Shown here: piece after piece, positions 1 to 8,360 of the stretch
Numbering within the stretch: the stretch's first letter is position 1
Layout of the letters: each line of letters opens with the position of its first letter
Assembly: GCF_000696305.2 (NCBI RefSeq)
Contig: NZ_AOMT01000005.1
Span: forward strand, 434,001-498,000
Source of the DNA: Moraxella bovoculi 237
Lineage (GTDB): Bacteria > Pseudomonadota > Gammaproteobacteria > Pseudomonadales > Moraxellaceae
DNA: 64,000 nucleotides
Direction: 5' to 3'
The notes under the pieces: generated by a model
What the model saw: only the letters and a program-made list of their open reading frames with translations
Told to the model about the DNA's origin: nothing
The model's database searches: none
Program-made: the position numbers and the translations under genes

Positions 1-833
1 CTAAAGATATCAATTGCTTCATCTTCACAAGATTTTGCGATCTCAAGCATCTCAGGATCGTCACGACCAGAGCGCATCAGGTTAATCATGTGCTGTGTGC
101 CATTTAGATGCAAAGCCTCATCACGAGCGATCATCTTAATGATCTTAGCATTACCCTCCATGACTTTGCGCTCAGCGAACGCAAACGAGCAAGCAAACGA
201 CACATAGAAACGAATCGCTTCAAGGACATTCACCGCCACGATGCACAGGTACAGCTTTTTCTTAAGGTCTTTTAAGGATACCTCCACCGTCTCATCGCAC
301 ACGGTATAAGTACCCTCACCGTGCAAGTCATACAACTGTGCAGCGCGATGCAGATCGTCATAATATCGCGCGATGTCACTGGCACGCTCTAGAATGTGCT
401 CATTTTCGATGATATCATCAAAAATCTTGCTCGGATCATTCACCACGTTACGGATGATGTGTGTATAACTGCGGCTGTGAATCGTCTCGCTAAACGACCA
501 AGTCTCGATCCAAGTCTCAAGCTCAGGGATAGACACCAACGGCAATAGCACCACGTTCGGGCTACGACCTTGGATACTGTCAAGCAGCGTTTGGTATTTT
601 AGATTTGACAAAAAAATGTGTTGCTCATGCACCGATAACTCAGCAAAGTCGATGCGATCACGCGATACATCAATCTCCTCAGGTCGCCAAAAGAACGACA
701 GCTGTTTTTCGATTAACTGCTCAAAAATCGGGTGTTTTTGTTGGTCGTAGCGTGACACATTGACAGGCTGACCAAAGAACATGGGTTCTTTTAGGACATC
801 ATTTTTTGTTTGGCAAAAAATAGAATAATGCAT
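1..833 (-). CDS. nrdB: Ribonucleoside-diphosphate reductase class Ia, beta subunit (partial, 3' end outside window)
   Basis: Small subunit of aerobic ribonucleotide reductase, which carries the diiron-tyrosyl radical used by NrdA to make dNDPs. The reading frame is open to the left edge, so 277 N-terminal residues of a protein usually about 375 long are visible. It starts [10 protein letters not shown]. Family signatures seen are [17 protein letters not shown], the segment SETIHSRSY with the metal-binding Glu and His and the radical Tyr, NVLEAIRF with a Glu ligand, and [13 protein letters not shown] with Glu and His ligands. The radical Tyr being present supports class Ia over manganese or Tyr-less forms. 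It is the first gene behind a promoter region holding two NrdR-like boxes. Whether nrdA follows cannot be seen. Confidence 0.96.
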   Translation of the reverse strand, partial: MHYSIFCQTKNDVLKEPMFFGQPVNVSRYDQQKHPIFEQLIEKQLSFFWRPEEIDVSRDRIDFAELSVHEQHIFLSNLKYQTLLDSIQGRSPNVVLLPLVSIPELETWIETWSFSETIHSRSYTHIIRNVVNDPSKIFDDIIENEHILERASDIARYYDDLHRAAQLYDLHGEGTYTVCDETVEVSLKDLKKKLYLCIVAVNVLEAIRFYVSFACSFAFAERKVMEGNAKIIKMIARDEALHLNGTQHMINLMRSGRDDPEMLEIAKSCEDEAIDIF

Positions 834-883
834 GGTAATGTTTCCCAAAGTCGTTTTTGTTGATTTATATAAAAGCTGACTTA

Positions 884-930
884 AATCAATATATAGTATG
901 ATACTTGGAAATTTACACACGATATAGTGT
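884..930 (-). promoter_or_regulatory. Tandem NrdR boxes upstream of nrdB
   Basis: Two 16-bp sites lie 31 bp apart, three helical turns. The site at 915-930 reads ACACACGATATAGTGT, and the palindrome extends to TTTACAC/GTGTAAA on its flanks. The site at 884-899 reads AATCAATATATAGTAT and matches 13 of 16 positions of the NrdR consensus as I recall it (ACACWATATATWGTGT). NrdR is the ATP/dATP-sensing repressor of ribonucleotide reductase operons, and paired boxes at this spacing are typical. Placement 50-100 bp before nrdB fits. The nrdR gene itself is not in the window. Confidence 0.8.
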
Positions 931-990
931 AAATTTGCGGTCATTGTACCACAAATTTGGCCAGCGCGTATATTTTTTTAATAATTACTC

Positions 991-1868
991 TTATTTAGAT
1001 GATGAATTGAATAAGCGAAGAGCGCCAAAGACATGCACCATCAGTGCCAACATGACAACGATCACACCCAACCAATGCCAAAAATTAAGCTTCTGTGACA
1101 GGAATACAAAACCCACCAACAGTGCAATCACAGGCACGAGTAATGCCAAAGGCGCAACCTGGCTGGCGGGATGCTTAGAAAGTAGGTAACCCCAACCTGC
1201 ATACCCCAATAGGCTGGCGACATAATCCAGATACAGCACACTCGCCAAACCGCCCCAAGTCAGATTCTAAACCTGCGCACTCAAACCATCTATGCCATAT
1301 AACCACAATGAACCGACAGCAAAAGCACCCAATGCCGAGATATTGCCCCACACTACCAATGATAACGGATTAACCGCGCCCAGTTTTTTGACGACGATAT
1401 TACCCACCGTCCAACAGAATGATGCCGCCAACACCACCCACAGACCAACCAAAGGCGAGTTGCCTTGATACTGTCCAACACCGATTAACGCCAATCCGAC
1501 AGCTGCTGCTATCATGGCGATCAGGTGGTGTCTTAGTACAGCTTCTTTGAACATGCTCGTAACCAGCAGTACTGTCATGAAAACCTGACTTTGGTGCAGT
1601 AGTGCAGCCAGTCCTGTGGGCACATCCATCGATAACGCCAAGAACATAAAGGCAAATTGTCCAAAGTAATGGTCAATCCATACAAAATAAGCCAGCGTCA
1701 AGGCACATCTGGGCGCTTAAAGAAAATGGCAGGGAAAAGCAAAAAGGCAAATCGGAGCAATCCAAGCACCATGGGCGAGATGTCGATCAAGGCAAATTTC
1801 ATGAATATGAAATTAATACCCTAAGCAAACACAACACCCAAAGCGATCAACCAATCCCTAGCGTTCAT
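991..1868 (-). pseudogene. Decayed EamA/DMT-family exporter (O-acetylserine/cysteine exporter type)
   Basis: A single drug/metabolite transporter can be read from ATG at 1868 to about 991, but it is broken four times. An in-frame TAG at 1821-1823 interrupts VVFA/GINFIFMKFA, where EamA proteins have Trp. An in-frame TGA at 1698-1700 follows FKRPDVP, again at a Trp position. A one-base frameshift lies near 1655-1668, before GQFAFMFLAL. A TAG at 1267-1269 follows GLSAQV. The rest is well preserved, with hydrophobic segments such as GLWVVLAASFCWTVGNIVVK and the C-terminal LNFWHWLGVIVVMLALM. All three stops are explained by single C:G to T:A changes. The resemblance is to the EamA exporter of cysteine pathway metabolites. 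It cannot make a full transporter as written, unless sequencing errors are involved. Confidence 0.85.
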
Positions 1869-1885
1869 ATTCTTACCCTTAATAA

Positions 1886-2779
1886 TTATTCTTGTGATGC
1901 TGTTAATTTGTTGAGCAATTCTGTGGCTGGTTCGTGATCTTTTTGGGCGGCTTTTTGTAACCACAGCTTGGCTTCATCGGTTGATTTTGATACGCCTTTA
2001 CCATCTAGATAGCAGAGCGCCGCTTGATGCATGGCAGGCGCAAAGTCAGCATTGGCAGCTTGTAAGAAATAATCAAACCCCACTGTCAGATCCTGCGCGA
2101 CGCCCTCACCACGTTGATAGTGCACAGCCAGATTGTACATGGCTTCTGGAATATCTCCTGCCGCTGCTTTTTTGAAGCATTCTATTGCCTCGGTATAATC
2201 TTGCGGAACGCCGCGCCCTACACAGTACAGATTACCCAAATTCAGATACGACAGACTCACCCCTAGATCGCCTGCTCTTTTGTGCCATTTTACCGTTTCA
2301 TCTTCATCTGCTGCCACACCTACGCCATATTCATACATCAGTGCGATGTTATGACAAGACTCAGCATAACCGTGATCGGCAGCTTGCTTATACCAAGCAA
2401 ATGCCTCTTTATGGCTCTGCTTGACACCAAACCCATGGTAATACATGACGCCCAGATTATGACATGCCTTAATGTTGCCTTGCTCGGCTGATTTCTTTAG
2501 AAGTTCGTGACCTTTTTCGTAATCTTGGCGCACCCCTAAGCCCTGACAGTGCATCACACCAAGACTGCGCTGGGCATCGGCAAGACCCAGCGACGCTGAT
2601 TCTAGCAGCAGAGCCGCCGCCTCTTCATAATTACCTGCCTGATAATGCTCGGTCGCCTCATCGTACAGAGCTTGCGCGCGCGCCATGTCTTGGCTAACAT
2701 CATCAACAGATTGCTTTCTGTATTCAGCGATAGAATCGTTTTCGTTGGATTTTTTGAATAATTTGGTTAAAAAACTCAT
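1886..2779 (-). CDS. Sel1-like repeat (SLR) protein
   Basis: A 297-residue protein. After about 35 residues of Lys/Asp-rich N-terminus it consists of a TPR-like helical pair and about six Sel1-type repeats. The recurring signature is LGxMYxxGxGVxxDxxxAxxWxxKAA, for example ACHNLGVMYYHGFGV and SYLNLGNLYCVGRGV. Such repeats form an alpha-solenoid for protein-protein contacts. No signal peptide or membrane segment is evident, so it is probably cytoplasmic. It stands alone between the decayed exporter and metZ, both on the same strand. The partner and process are unknown. Confidence 0.85.
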   Translation of the reverse strand: MSFLTKLFKKSNENDSIAEYRKQSVDDVSQDMARAQALYDEATEHYQAGNYEEAAALLLESASLGLADAQRSLGVMHCQGLGVRQDYEKGHELLKKSAEQGNIKACHNLGVMYYHGFGVKQSHKEAFAWYKQAADHGYAESCHNIALMYEYGVGVAADEDETVKWHKRAGDLGVSLSYLNLGNLYCVGRGVPQDYTEAIECFKKAAAGDIPEAMYNLAVHYQRGEGVAQDLTVGFDYFLQAANADFAPAMHQAALCYLDGKGVSKSTDEAKLWLQKAAQKDHEPATELLNKLTASQE

Positions 2780-2837
2780 GACGAACTCTGATGATAAAAG
2801 TACCTTATTATACTTGAAAACCTTGTCAATTTACCAA

Positions 2838-2870
2838 TAAAAAACCAAATCCAAATGGACTTGGTTTTTA
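2838..2870 (-). terminator. Rho-independent terminator of metZ
   Basis: Inverted repeat AAAACCAA-TCC/GGA-TTGGTTTT with a 4-base loop and one G-U-type mismatch. Read on the minus strand it is followed by a run of T. It sits 17 bases past the metZ stop. Confidence 0.75.
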
Positions 2871-2886
2871 AAATCACACAACAACA

Positions 2887-4128
2887 TTACAAAGCATCTA
2901 GCCCACGCTTTAGGTCGTTGATGATGTCTTTGGCATCTTCAAGTCCTACCGACAATCGAATGAGCCCATCGGTCACGCCCGCCTCCAATCGCTGCTCAGG
3001 CGTCATGCGAAAATGCGTCGTACTGGCTGGATGTGTGATGGTGGACTTAGCATCGCCTAAGTTATTGGTGATGCTGATGACTTGGGTGCTGTCGATTACC
3101 TGCCAAGCGCTGTCCTTATCATAAACCTCAAAGCCAATAATCGCCCCGAATGCGCCGCCTTGTACATCTAGATGTTGATGCTGACTCTTGGCAAGTTCAT
3201 GGCTTGGGTGGTCATGAAGCGCTGAGAAGTGTACTTTGGCAACATTGGGATGATTTGATAAAAACGCAGCGACTTGATTGGCATTCTCACAATGCGCTCT
3301 CATACGCAAGTTTAACGTCTCAAGCCCCTTTAATAGCACCCACGCATTAAATGGCGACAGACTGATGCCACCGGTACGCACCACGCCGAATGCCTTCTCC
3401 ATAAGTTCATCGGAGCCTACCAACGCCCCACCAATCACACGACCCTGACCATCGATGTATTTACTGGCAGAATGGATAACAACATCCGCGCCCAGCTCTA
3501 GCGGCTTTTGGATGGCTGGCGTGGCAAAGCAGTTATCCACGATCAGCAGCGCATCATTGTGATGAGCAAGATTCGCCAAAAATGACAAATCAGCAATCTG
3601 CGCCAGCGGGTTAGAGGGACTCTCACAGTATAGCACGCGAGTATTAGGCTGAATGGCATTCTCCCATGCGTCATTGTCAAAACAATCCACGTAACTGACA
3701 GAGACACCAAACGCCTTAAAATAAGTATCAAATAGCGCAACAGAGGAACCAAACAACTGCTTAGCACATAACAAATGATCACCCGCCTTAAGATAGGCTA
3801 AGCACATCGTCAAAATCGCACCCATGCCACTTGCGGTAGCGACACAGCGCTCACCACCTTCAAGCAACGCCAGACGTCTTTCAAAGGCGCGAACGGTAGG
3901 ATTGGTGTGGCGGCTATAGACGTTGCCCTTCTTCGTGCCATCAAAATGATCAGCAGCATCTTTGGCAGACTTATACACATAACTGCTGGTGGTAAAAATC
4001 GCCTCACCATGCTCACCCTCGTCCGTACGATGATAGCCACCGCGCACCGCCAAGGTTTGAGTAAAAAACCCCAAAGCAGGGTCTAAGGCATCGGATTGCC
4101 AGTTATCATCTAGGATTGGTTTTATCAT
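2887..4128 (-). CDS. metZ: O-succinylhomoserine sulfhydrylase
   Basis: A PLP enzyme of the Cys/Met metabolism family that condenses O-succinylhomoserine with sulfide to give homocysteine in methionine synthesis. It has 413 residues, normal for MetZ. Visible features are YSRHTNPTVR near residue 71, the cofactor Asp in VDNCFATP near 198, and the Schiff-base Lys in HSASKYIDGQGR near 223. MetZ is preferred over cystathionine gamma-synthase because of the N-terminal LGFFTQTLAVRGG and the overall resemblance to Pseudomonas MetZ, but specificity within this family is inferred. It is a single gene with its own terminator. Confidence 0.88.
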   Translation of the reverse strand: MIKPILDDNWQSDALDPALGFFTQTLAVRGGYHRTDEGEHGEAIFTTSSYVYKSAKDAADHFDGTKKGNVYSRHTNPTVRAFERRLALLEGGERCVATASGMGAILTMCLAYLKAGDHLLCAKQLFGSSVALFDTYFKAFGVSVSYVDCFDNDAWENAIQPNTRVLYCESPSNPLAQIADLSFLANLAHHNDALLIVDNCFATPAIQKPLELGADVVIHSASKYIDGQGRVIGGALVGSDELMEKAFGVVRTGGISLSPFNAWVLLKGLETLNLRMRAHCENANQVAAFLSNHPNVAKVHFSALHDHPSHELAKSQHQHLDVQGGAFGAIIGFEVYDKDSAWQVIDSTQVISITNNLGDAKSTITHPASTTHFRMTPEQRLEAGVTDGLIRLSVGLEDAKDIINDLKRGLDAL

Positions 4129-4238
4129 GATTGCGCCTTTTTATTGTTTGATAAATTTGCATTATGATACCACAAAACAACGGGTGGAGTTTTGCTAAAT
4201 TAGAATTTTAATTAGGTATCAAACTTATATCTTAAAAT

Positions 4239-4266
4239 AAAAAAGACGACATAAGCCGTCTTTTTT
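4239..4266 (-). terminator. Rho-independent terminator of ilvE
   Basis: Stem AAAAAAGACG/CGTCTTTTTT with a short loop, 12 bases after the ilvE stop. The T-run is on the minus strand. Confidence 0.85.
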
Positions 4267-4277
4267 GATTATATGTA

Positions 4278-5210
4278 TTAAGCATTAACAAAGGTCAGCC
4301 AATGCTTGTATTTCTCGTTGCGGCCTTGAACCACATCAAAATACAAGGTTTGTAGCTTCTCGGTGATCGGGCCGCGAGAGCCATTACCAATAACGCGATC
4401 ATCATATTCACGAATCGGGGTAACTTCGGCTGCGGTACCCGTCATGAAGATCTCATCAGCCAGATAGAATTCATCACGAGTGATGCGACGCTCAATCACT
4501 TTAATACCAAGATCGTTGGCAAATTCAATGATGGTGCGGCGAGTGATGCCATCAAGTGCACCGCCTGCCAAGTCGGGCGTATGTAGCTCGCCATTTTTTA
4601 CCAAGAACAAATTCTCACCCGAGCCTTGACACACATAGCCTTGCGGATCCATCAAGATCGCTTCATCATAGCCCGCCTTGGTCGCTTCTTGGTTAGCCAA
4701 GATAGACACAGGATAGTTGGCAGCGGCTTTGGCTTTACACATGGTGACGTTAGGATGGTGATGGGTATAGCTAGATGTCTTGGCGCGGATGCCGTTATTG
4801 ATGCCATCTTCACCAAGATATGCACCCCAATGCCACGCAGCCACTGCTGCATGAATGCTGTTATCCTTGGCGGCGATGCCAAGCTTCTCTGAACCCACCC
4901 AGATTAATGGACGAATGTAAGCACTTGCCAAGCCATTTTGATGGACGACATCTTTTTGGGCTTGTGCTAGCTCTGCATGGCTATAAGGCAAGTTTAATTG
5001 GAAAATCTTAGCAGAATTTAATAGACGCTCGGTGTGCTCTTCTAGACGAAAGATCGCAGTGCGACCGTCTGGCGTCTCATACGCACGCACACCTTCGAAC
5101 ACCGCCAAACCATAATGCAAGCTGTGCGTCAATACGTGAACTTTCGCTTCAGGCTGATCAACGAGTTCGCCATCAAGCCATAATTTGCCTTGTTGGGTTG
5201 CCATATTCAT
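4278..5210 (-). CDS. ilvE: Branched-chain amino acid aminotransferase
   Basis: A class IV PLP aminotransferase that interconverts Leu, Ile and Val with their 2-oxo acids using glutamate/2-oxoglutarate. It has 310 residues, the usual length. Seen are LDGELVDQPEAKVHVLTHSLHYG at the N-terminus (typical KVHVLTHSLHYG motif), the Lys-containing segment MCKAKAAANYP near residues 157-167 where the PLP Lys lies, GYDEAILMDPQGYVCQGSGE, and the C-terminal phosphate loop FMTGTAAEVTPI. The second Met (MATQQGK, 5204) is an equally likely start. The gene is monocistronic and divergent from the thrE-like pair. Confidence 0.93.
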   Translation of the reverse strand: MNMATQQGKLWLDGELVDQPEAKVHVLTHSLHYGLAVFEGVRAYETPDGRTAIFRLEEHTERLLNSAKIFQLNLPYSHAELAQAQKDVVHQNGLASAYIRPLIWVGSEKLGIAAKDNSIHAAVAAWHWGAYLGEDGINNGIRAKTSSYTHHHPNVTMCKAKAAANYPVSILANQEATKAGYDEAILMDPQGYVCQGSGENLFLVKNGELHTPDLAGGALDGITRRTIIEFANDLGIKVIERRITRDEFYLADEIFMTGTAAEVTPIREYDDRVIGNGSRGPITEKLQTLYFDVVQGRNEKYKHWLTFVNA

Positions 5211-5379
5211 AAGTCATTCCTTATATTTTGGGGTTTACAAAAAGTGAAAACTATCGCGTGATTATAGCACCGTTTAAGGCTTTTGCAATGATTTGTTGAA
5301 ATTTTTGGTGCAATTGTGATGATTTTTTTGATGATTGGCTTTACAATATGTCAAAATTTATACATCTCTTATTCTACCC

Positions 5380-6216
5380 ATGCCCAGCAGCGAAAACACC
5401 CCACGCCGATTGCCCTACATCTCTCACGAAGAGCAGCAGCGCATCACCAGGCTATGTGTACGCTGCGCCCTGCTATTTATGCAGTATGGCGGAGAATCAG
5501 CAGTCGTGGTCGATCTAACTAAGCGGCTTGGTGTGGCGCTTGGGGTTGGTGGGGTTGAATGTGCGCTGTCATTTAATGCGGTGACCCTAACCACCTTATA
5601 CAATGGACGCTGCATCACCACCGCCCGCAATACCGTACATCAAGGCATTAACGTCAGCATCCTAGTTCAAATCCAGCAAATCGTGCTATATGCCGAATCC
5701 GCCACCAAAGATGACGCACTCATCGATGACATCGAATCACGTTTTGATGACATTAATCGCACCACTTATCCCAATAACCTGATGTCATTATTCGTTGGGC
5801 TATCTTGTGCCTGCTTTGCTTATTTAAGTGGTGGTAATCTCATCATCTCAGCCATTACATTGGTGGCGGGGTTCTGCGCGATGCGAATGCGCGTGTATTT
5901 GTCCGCGCATCATTTCAACCCGTTTGTGGTGGTTATTATTACGGCATTCGTGGCGACGTTACTCGGGGCAACGGCGTATTTTTTGGATTCATCGCAGATC
6001 GTGGCACTAGGCCATCATGCTGACATTGCGGTCGCTGCCAGCGTGCTTTTGCTTGTGCCGAGCTTTCCTATTATCAACGCTCTATCCGACATATTAAAAG
6101 GATACATCAATATGGGTGTGGGACGATGGATGTTCGCAACGATGCTGACATTATCGGCGTGCGTAGGTATTGTGATTGCGCTTATTTTGCTACAGATACC
6201 GCACTGGGGACTATAA
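5380..6216 (+). CDS. Threonine/serine exporter family protein, N-terminal half (ThrE/DUF1212)
   Basis: A 278-residue inner membrane protein matching the ThrE N-terminal module: a soluble start with CVRCALLFMQYGGES, then VDLTKRLGVALGVGGVE, then five hydrophobic spans beginning near SLFVGLSCACFAYLSGG. In Corynebacterium ThrE exports threonine and serine as one polypeptide. Here, as in many gammaproteobacteria, the two halves are separate genes. The ATG at 5380 (MPSSENTP) is chosen because domain homology begins soon after it and no better start lies upstream. The next gene starts one base after this stop, so the two are surely co-translated. The substrate is inferred. Confidence 0.82.
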   Translation: MPSSENTPRRLPYISHEEQQRITRLCVRCALLFMQYGGESAVVVDLTKRLGVALGVGGVECALSFNAVTLTTLYNGRCITTARNTVHQGINVSILVQIQQIVLYAESATKDDALIDDIESRFDDINRTTYPNNLMSLFVGLSCACFAYLSGGNLIISAITLVAGFCAMRMRVYLSAHHFNPFVVVIITAFVATLLGATAYFLDSSQIVALGHHADIAVAASVLLLVPSFPIINALSDILKGYINMGVGRWMFATMLTLSACVGIVIALILLQIPHWGL

Positions 6217-6217
6217 T

Positions 6218-6670
6218 ATGTGGCTAATCTCTGACATACTATTATCATGCGTCATCACTCTAGGCTGGTGCTTAATGTTCACGCTACCAAGTCGCTATAT
6301 TATCTATTGTCTTATCATGACCGCGCTTGGTTTTGGTGCTAAGAGCATGATGGTAAATATGGGCGTTCACTTGGCGGTATCGACATTTTTTGGCTCGATG
6401 CTTGCAAGTTTCTTGGGTGTACGGTTTGCCCAACGATTTCGCCTACCCCCCAAGGCGCTCATCGTCCCTAGCGTCATCTGCCTCATGCCTGGTATTCCCG
6501 CCTATAAGGCAATGGTTAGTATGGTGCAGATTGGTTACTTTGGCTTTGATATGAGTTTATTTGTCGTGATGATGAGTTATTTTTTTGAGACGATATTTGT
6601 GATTTCTGCCTTGGTATTGGGCTTATCCATCCCTGGTATTTTATTTTATCGCAGAAAGCCCATCGTCTAA
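6218..6670 (+). CDS. Threonine/serine exporter family protein, C-terminal half (ThrE_2/DUF3815)
   Basis: A 150-residue membrane protein with about four or five spans, corresponding to the C-terminal transmembrane module of ThrE. Typical segments are SFLGVRFAQRFRLPPK and PSVICLMPGIPAYKAM, the conserved GIPAYKAM-like motif of this family. The ATG at 6218 follows the upstream stop by one base, so the halves likely assemble as one carrier. A bidirectional terminator follows. The substrate is not certain from sequence. Confidence 0.82.
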   Translation: MWLISDILLSCVITLGWCLMFTLPSRYIIYCLIMTALGFGAKSMMVNMGVHLAVSTFFGSMLASFLGVRFAQRFRLPPKALIVPSVICLMPGIPAYKAMVSMVQIGYFGFDMSLFVVMMSYFFETIFVISALVLGLSIPGILFYRRKPIV

Positions 6671-6690
6671 AATTACCCTGGCAGCAAATA

Positions 6691-6722
6691 AAAAAACGCT
6701 CACCATTGGATGAGCGTTTTTT
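6691..6722. terminator. Bidirectional terminator between the thrE pair and oprM
   Basis: Perfect stem AAAAAACGCTCA/TGAGCGTTTTTT with an 8-base loop. It is A-rich on one side and T-rich on the other, so it can end both convergent units. Confidence 0.9.
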
Positions 6723-6734
6723 ATTGTCAGATCA

Positions 6735-8351
6735 TTATTGAATACTGATAGGTGTTGAAATACCATCAGCATTAGCAGGCTCGATCACATTCAATGTCGC
6801 TGGTGCAGGCTGTACGATCTCGACACCAGCATCGGCCACATCCGCACTCACAGTCATAAGCTTCTCTGTGGTCGCAAGTTCAGCCGTACGCATCGCTTCA
6901 CGCTGCTTTCGTAGGCTGGCGATCTGTTCAGCAGTTAATGTTGCGCCGCCACCCAATGCTTGATACAGCTGAATCTGACTTAGGATTTTTTGTAATTCTA
7001 AGTTTAGGATGTTTTGCTGATTGGCGAATAATGAACGCTCCGCATCCAGCACGCTTAGATAATCATCCAAACCTGAGCGGAAACGCGCATGGGCGATTTG
7101 ATAGGTTTGTTGATAATTATTCTGAAGCTTATACTGAGATTCTAGCTGTCTGCCAAGCGTAGCACGGCTTGCCAACACATCACCTACTTCTTTAAAGGCG
7201 GTCTGAATGGCTTTTTCGTAGGTGACTAATGCACTCTTTTGGGCGACTTCTGCCACTTCATAATTAGCACGTCGAACACCTGCATCAAAGATTGGCAGAT
7301 TAATCGAAGGGCCAACAGACCAAGCAAAAGCGCTCGACTCTAGCAGATTACTTAGGCTAGATGAACTAAATCCTAAATTACCCGACAGGCTGATCGATGG
7401 GAAATAAGCAGCACGTGCCACATTGATGTTCGCGCCTGCTGCTTTTAATGCGTGCTCTGCTTGTACGATGTCAGGACGATAGTACAGAAGTTCGCTTGGA
7501 AGACCTGTGCTAAATAGCGTCTGGGTCGTGATGTTATCTACCGCCATGTCAGGCATCAGCTCATCAGGGACTGGTGCGCCAAGTAGCAGCTGTAGTGCGT
7601 TACGCGCTTGTAGAATGCCAGTATCAGCTTGATAAATCGCCAACTTCGCCGCTTCTAGTGACGCTTCTGCCTGCAAGCTGGGTGAGCGTGCATCAATCCC
7701 CGCTTTAAAGCGCTTATTCGTGATGTCTAGTGAATGCTCACGAGTCTTTAATGTCTCAACAGCAAGCTGACGCTGGGCCAATGCATAGCTTAGATTGACA
7801 TAGCTTTGCGCGATGTTAGAAATCAAAGAAATCTGCACCGCGTCTTTGGCTGAATTGGTCGCAAGATAGTTATACAGCGCTGCGTCTTTGGCGTTCGCCA
7901 CTTTACCCCAAAAATCAATCTCGTAGCTAGACATGGCAAGACCGACATTGTAGCCACTGCTGGCATTACGATCGGCAGGCGATGCTGAACGAGTCGCACC
8001 ACCAGATGCGCCCAGCTTTGGAATGCCGTCAGCTTCGGTGATCTGATACTGGGCACGCGAGCTTTGGATCGCCAGAACAGCTTTTTGTAGGTCTTTGTTG
8101 TTGTTCAGACCGAGTTCGATCAATGACTTAAGTTTGGGATCGGCATAGAAATCCTGCCAGCGCATCGATGCCACGCTTGGTGCTTCTGCCACGCTGATGG
8201 TCTGTTGATCTAGCACTTGGTAAGCCTGATCCACTGCCAAATTTGGCTGAGCCACCATGGTCTGGGCTGATTTTGGAATCGTGCTACACGCCGATACCCC
8301 CAGCACTAGGGCTGAGAGTGTGAACAGGCGAACTGTTTTGGTTGATTTCAT
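6735..8351 (-). CDS. oprM: RND efflux outer membrane lipoprotein, OprM/NodT family
   Basis: Outer membrane channel of a tripartite drug efflux pump. It has 538 residues. The N-terminal signal peptide ends in the lipobox VSAC, predicting a lipid-anchored Cys near residue 22. Two tandem outer-membrane-efflux domains follow, with family segments such as YEIDFWGKVANAKDAA, YRPDIVQAEHALKAAGANI and SVGPSINLPIFDAG. The C-terminus carries an Ala/Pro-rich tail of about 50 residues beyond the usual end. It is the last gene of acrA-acrB-oprM, 9 bases after acrB. M. catarrhalis has an AcrAB-OprM system of this kind, and the symbol is given on that basis. Confidence 0.92.
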   Translation of the reverse strand: MKSTKTVRLFTLSALVLGVSACSTIPKSAQTMVAQPNLAVDQAYQVLDQQTISVAEAPSVASMRWQDFYADPKLKSLIELGLNNNKDLQKAVLAIQSSRAQYQITEADGIPKLGASGGATRSASPADRNASSGYNVGLAMSSYEIDFWGKVANAKDAALYNYLATNSAKDAVQISLISNIAQSYVNLSYALAQRQLAVETLKTREHSLDITNKRFKAGIDARSPSLQAEASLEAAKLAIYQADTGILQARNALQLLLGAPVPDELMPDMAVDNITTQTLFSTGLPSELLYYRPDIVQAEHALKAAGANINVARAAYFPSISLSGNLGFSSSSLSNLLESSAFAWSVGPSINLPIFDAGVRRANYEVAEVAQKSALVTYEKAIQTAFKEVGDVLASRATLGRQLESQYKLQNNYQQTYQIAHARFRSGLDDYLSVLDAERSLFANQQNILNLELQKILSQIQLYQALGGGATLTAEQIASLRKQREAMRTAELATTEKLMTVSADVADAGVEIVQPAPATLNVIEPANADGISTPISIQ

Positions 8352-8360
8352 AAATTCTCC

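Noticed and set aside
905-1189. 94-codon plus-strand frame
   Set aside because: It lies opposite the decayed EamA gene, begins inside the NrdR box region, and has no ribosome site or recognisable sequence.
5335-5379. Upstream extension of the ThrE N-terminal gene
   Set aside because: The 15 extra residues begin at a non-ATG codon without a ribosome site; the ATG at 5380 fits the family start better.
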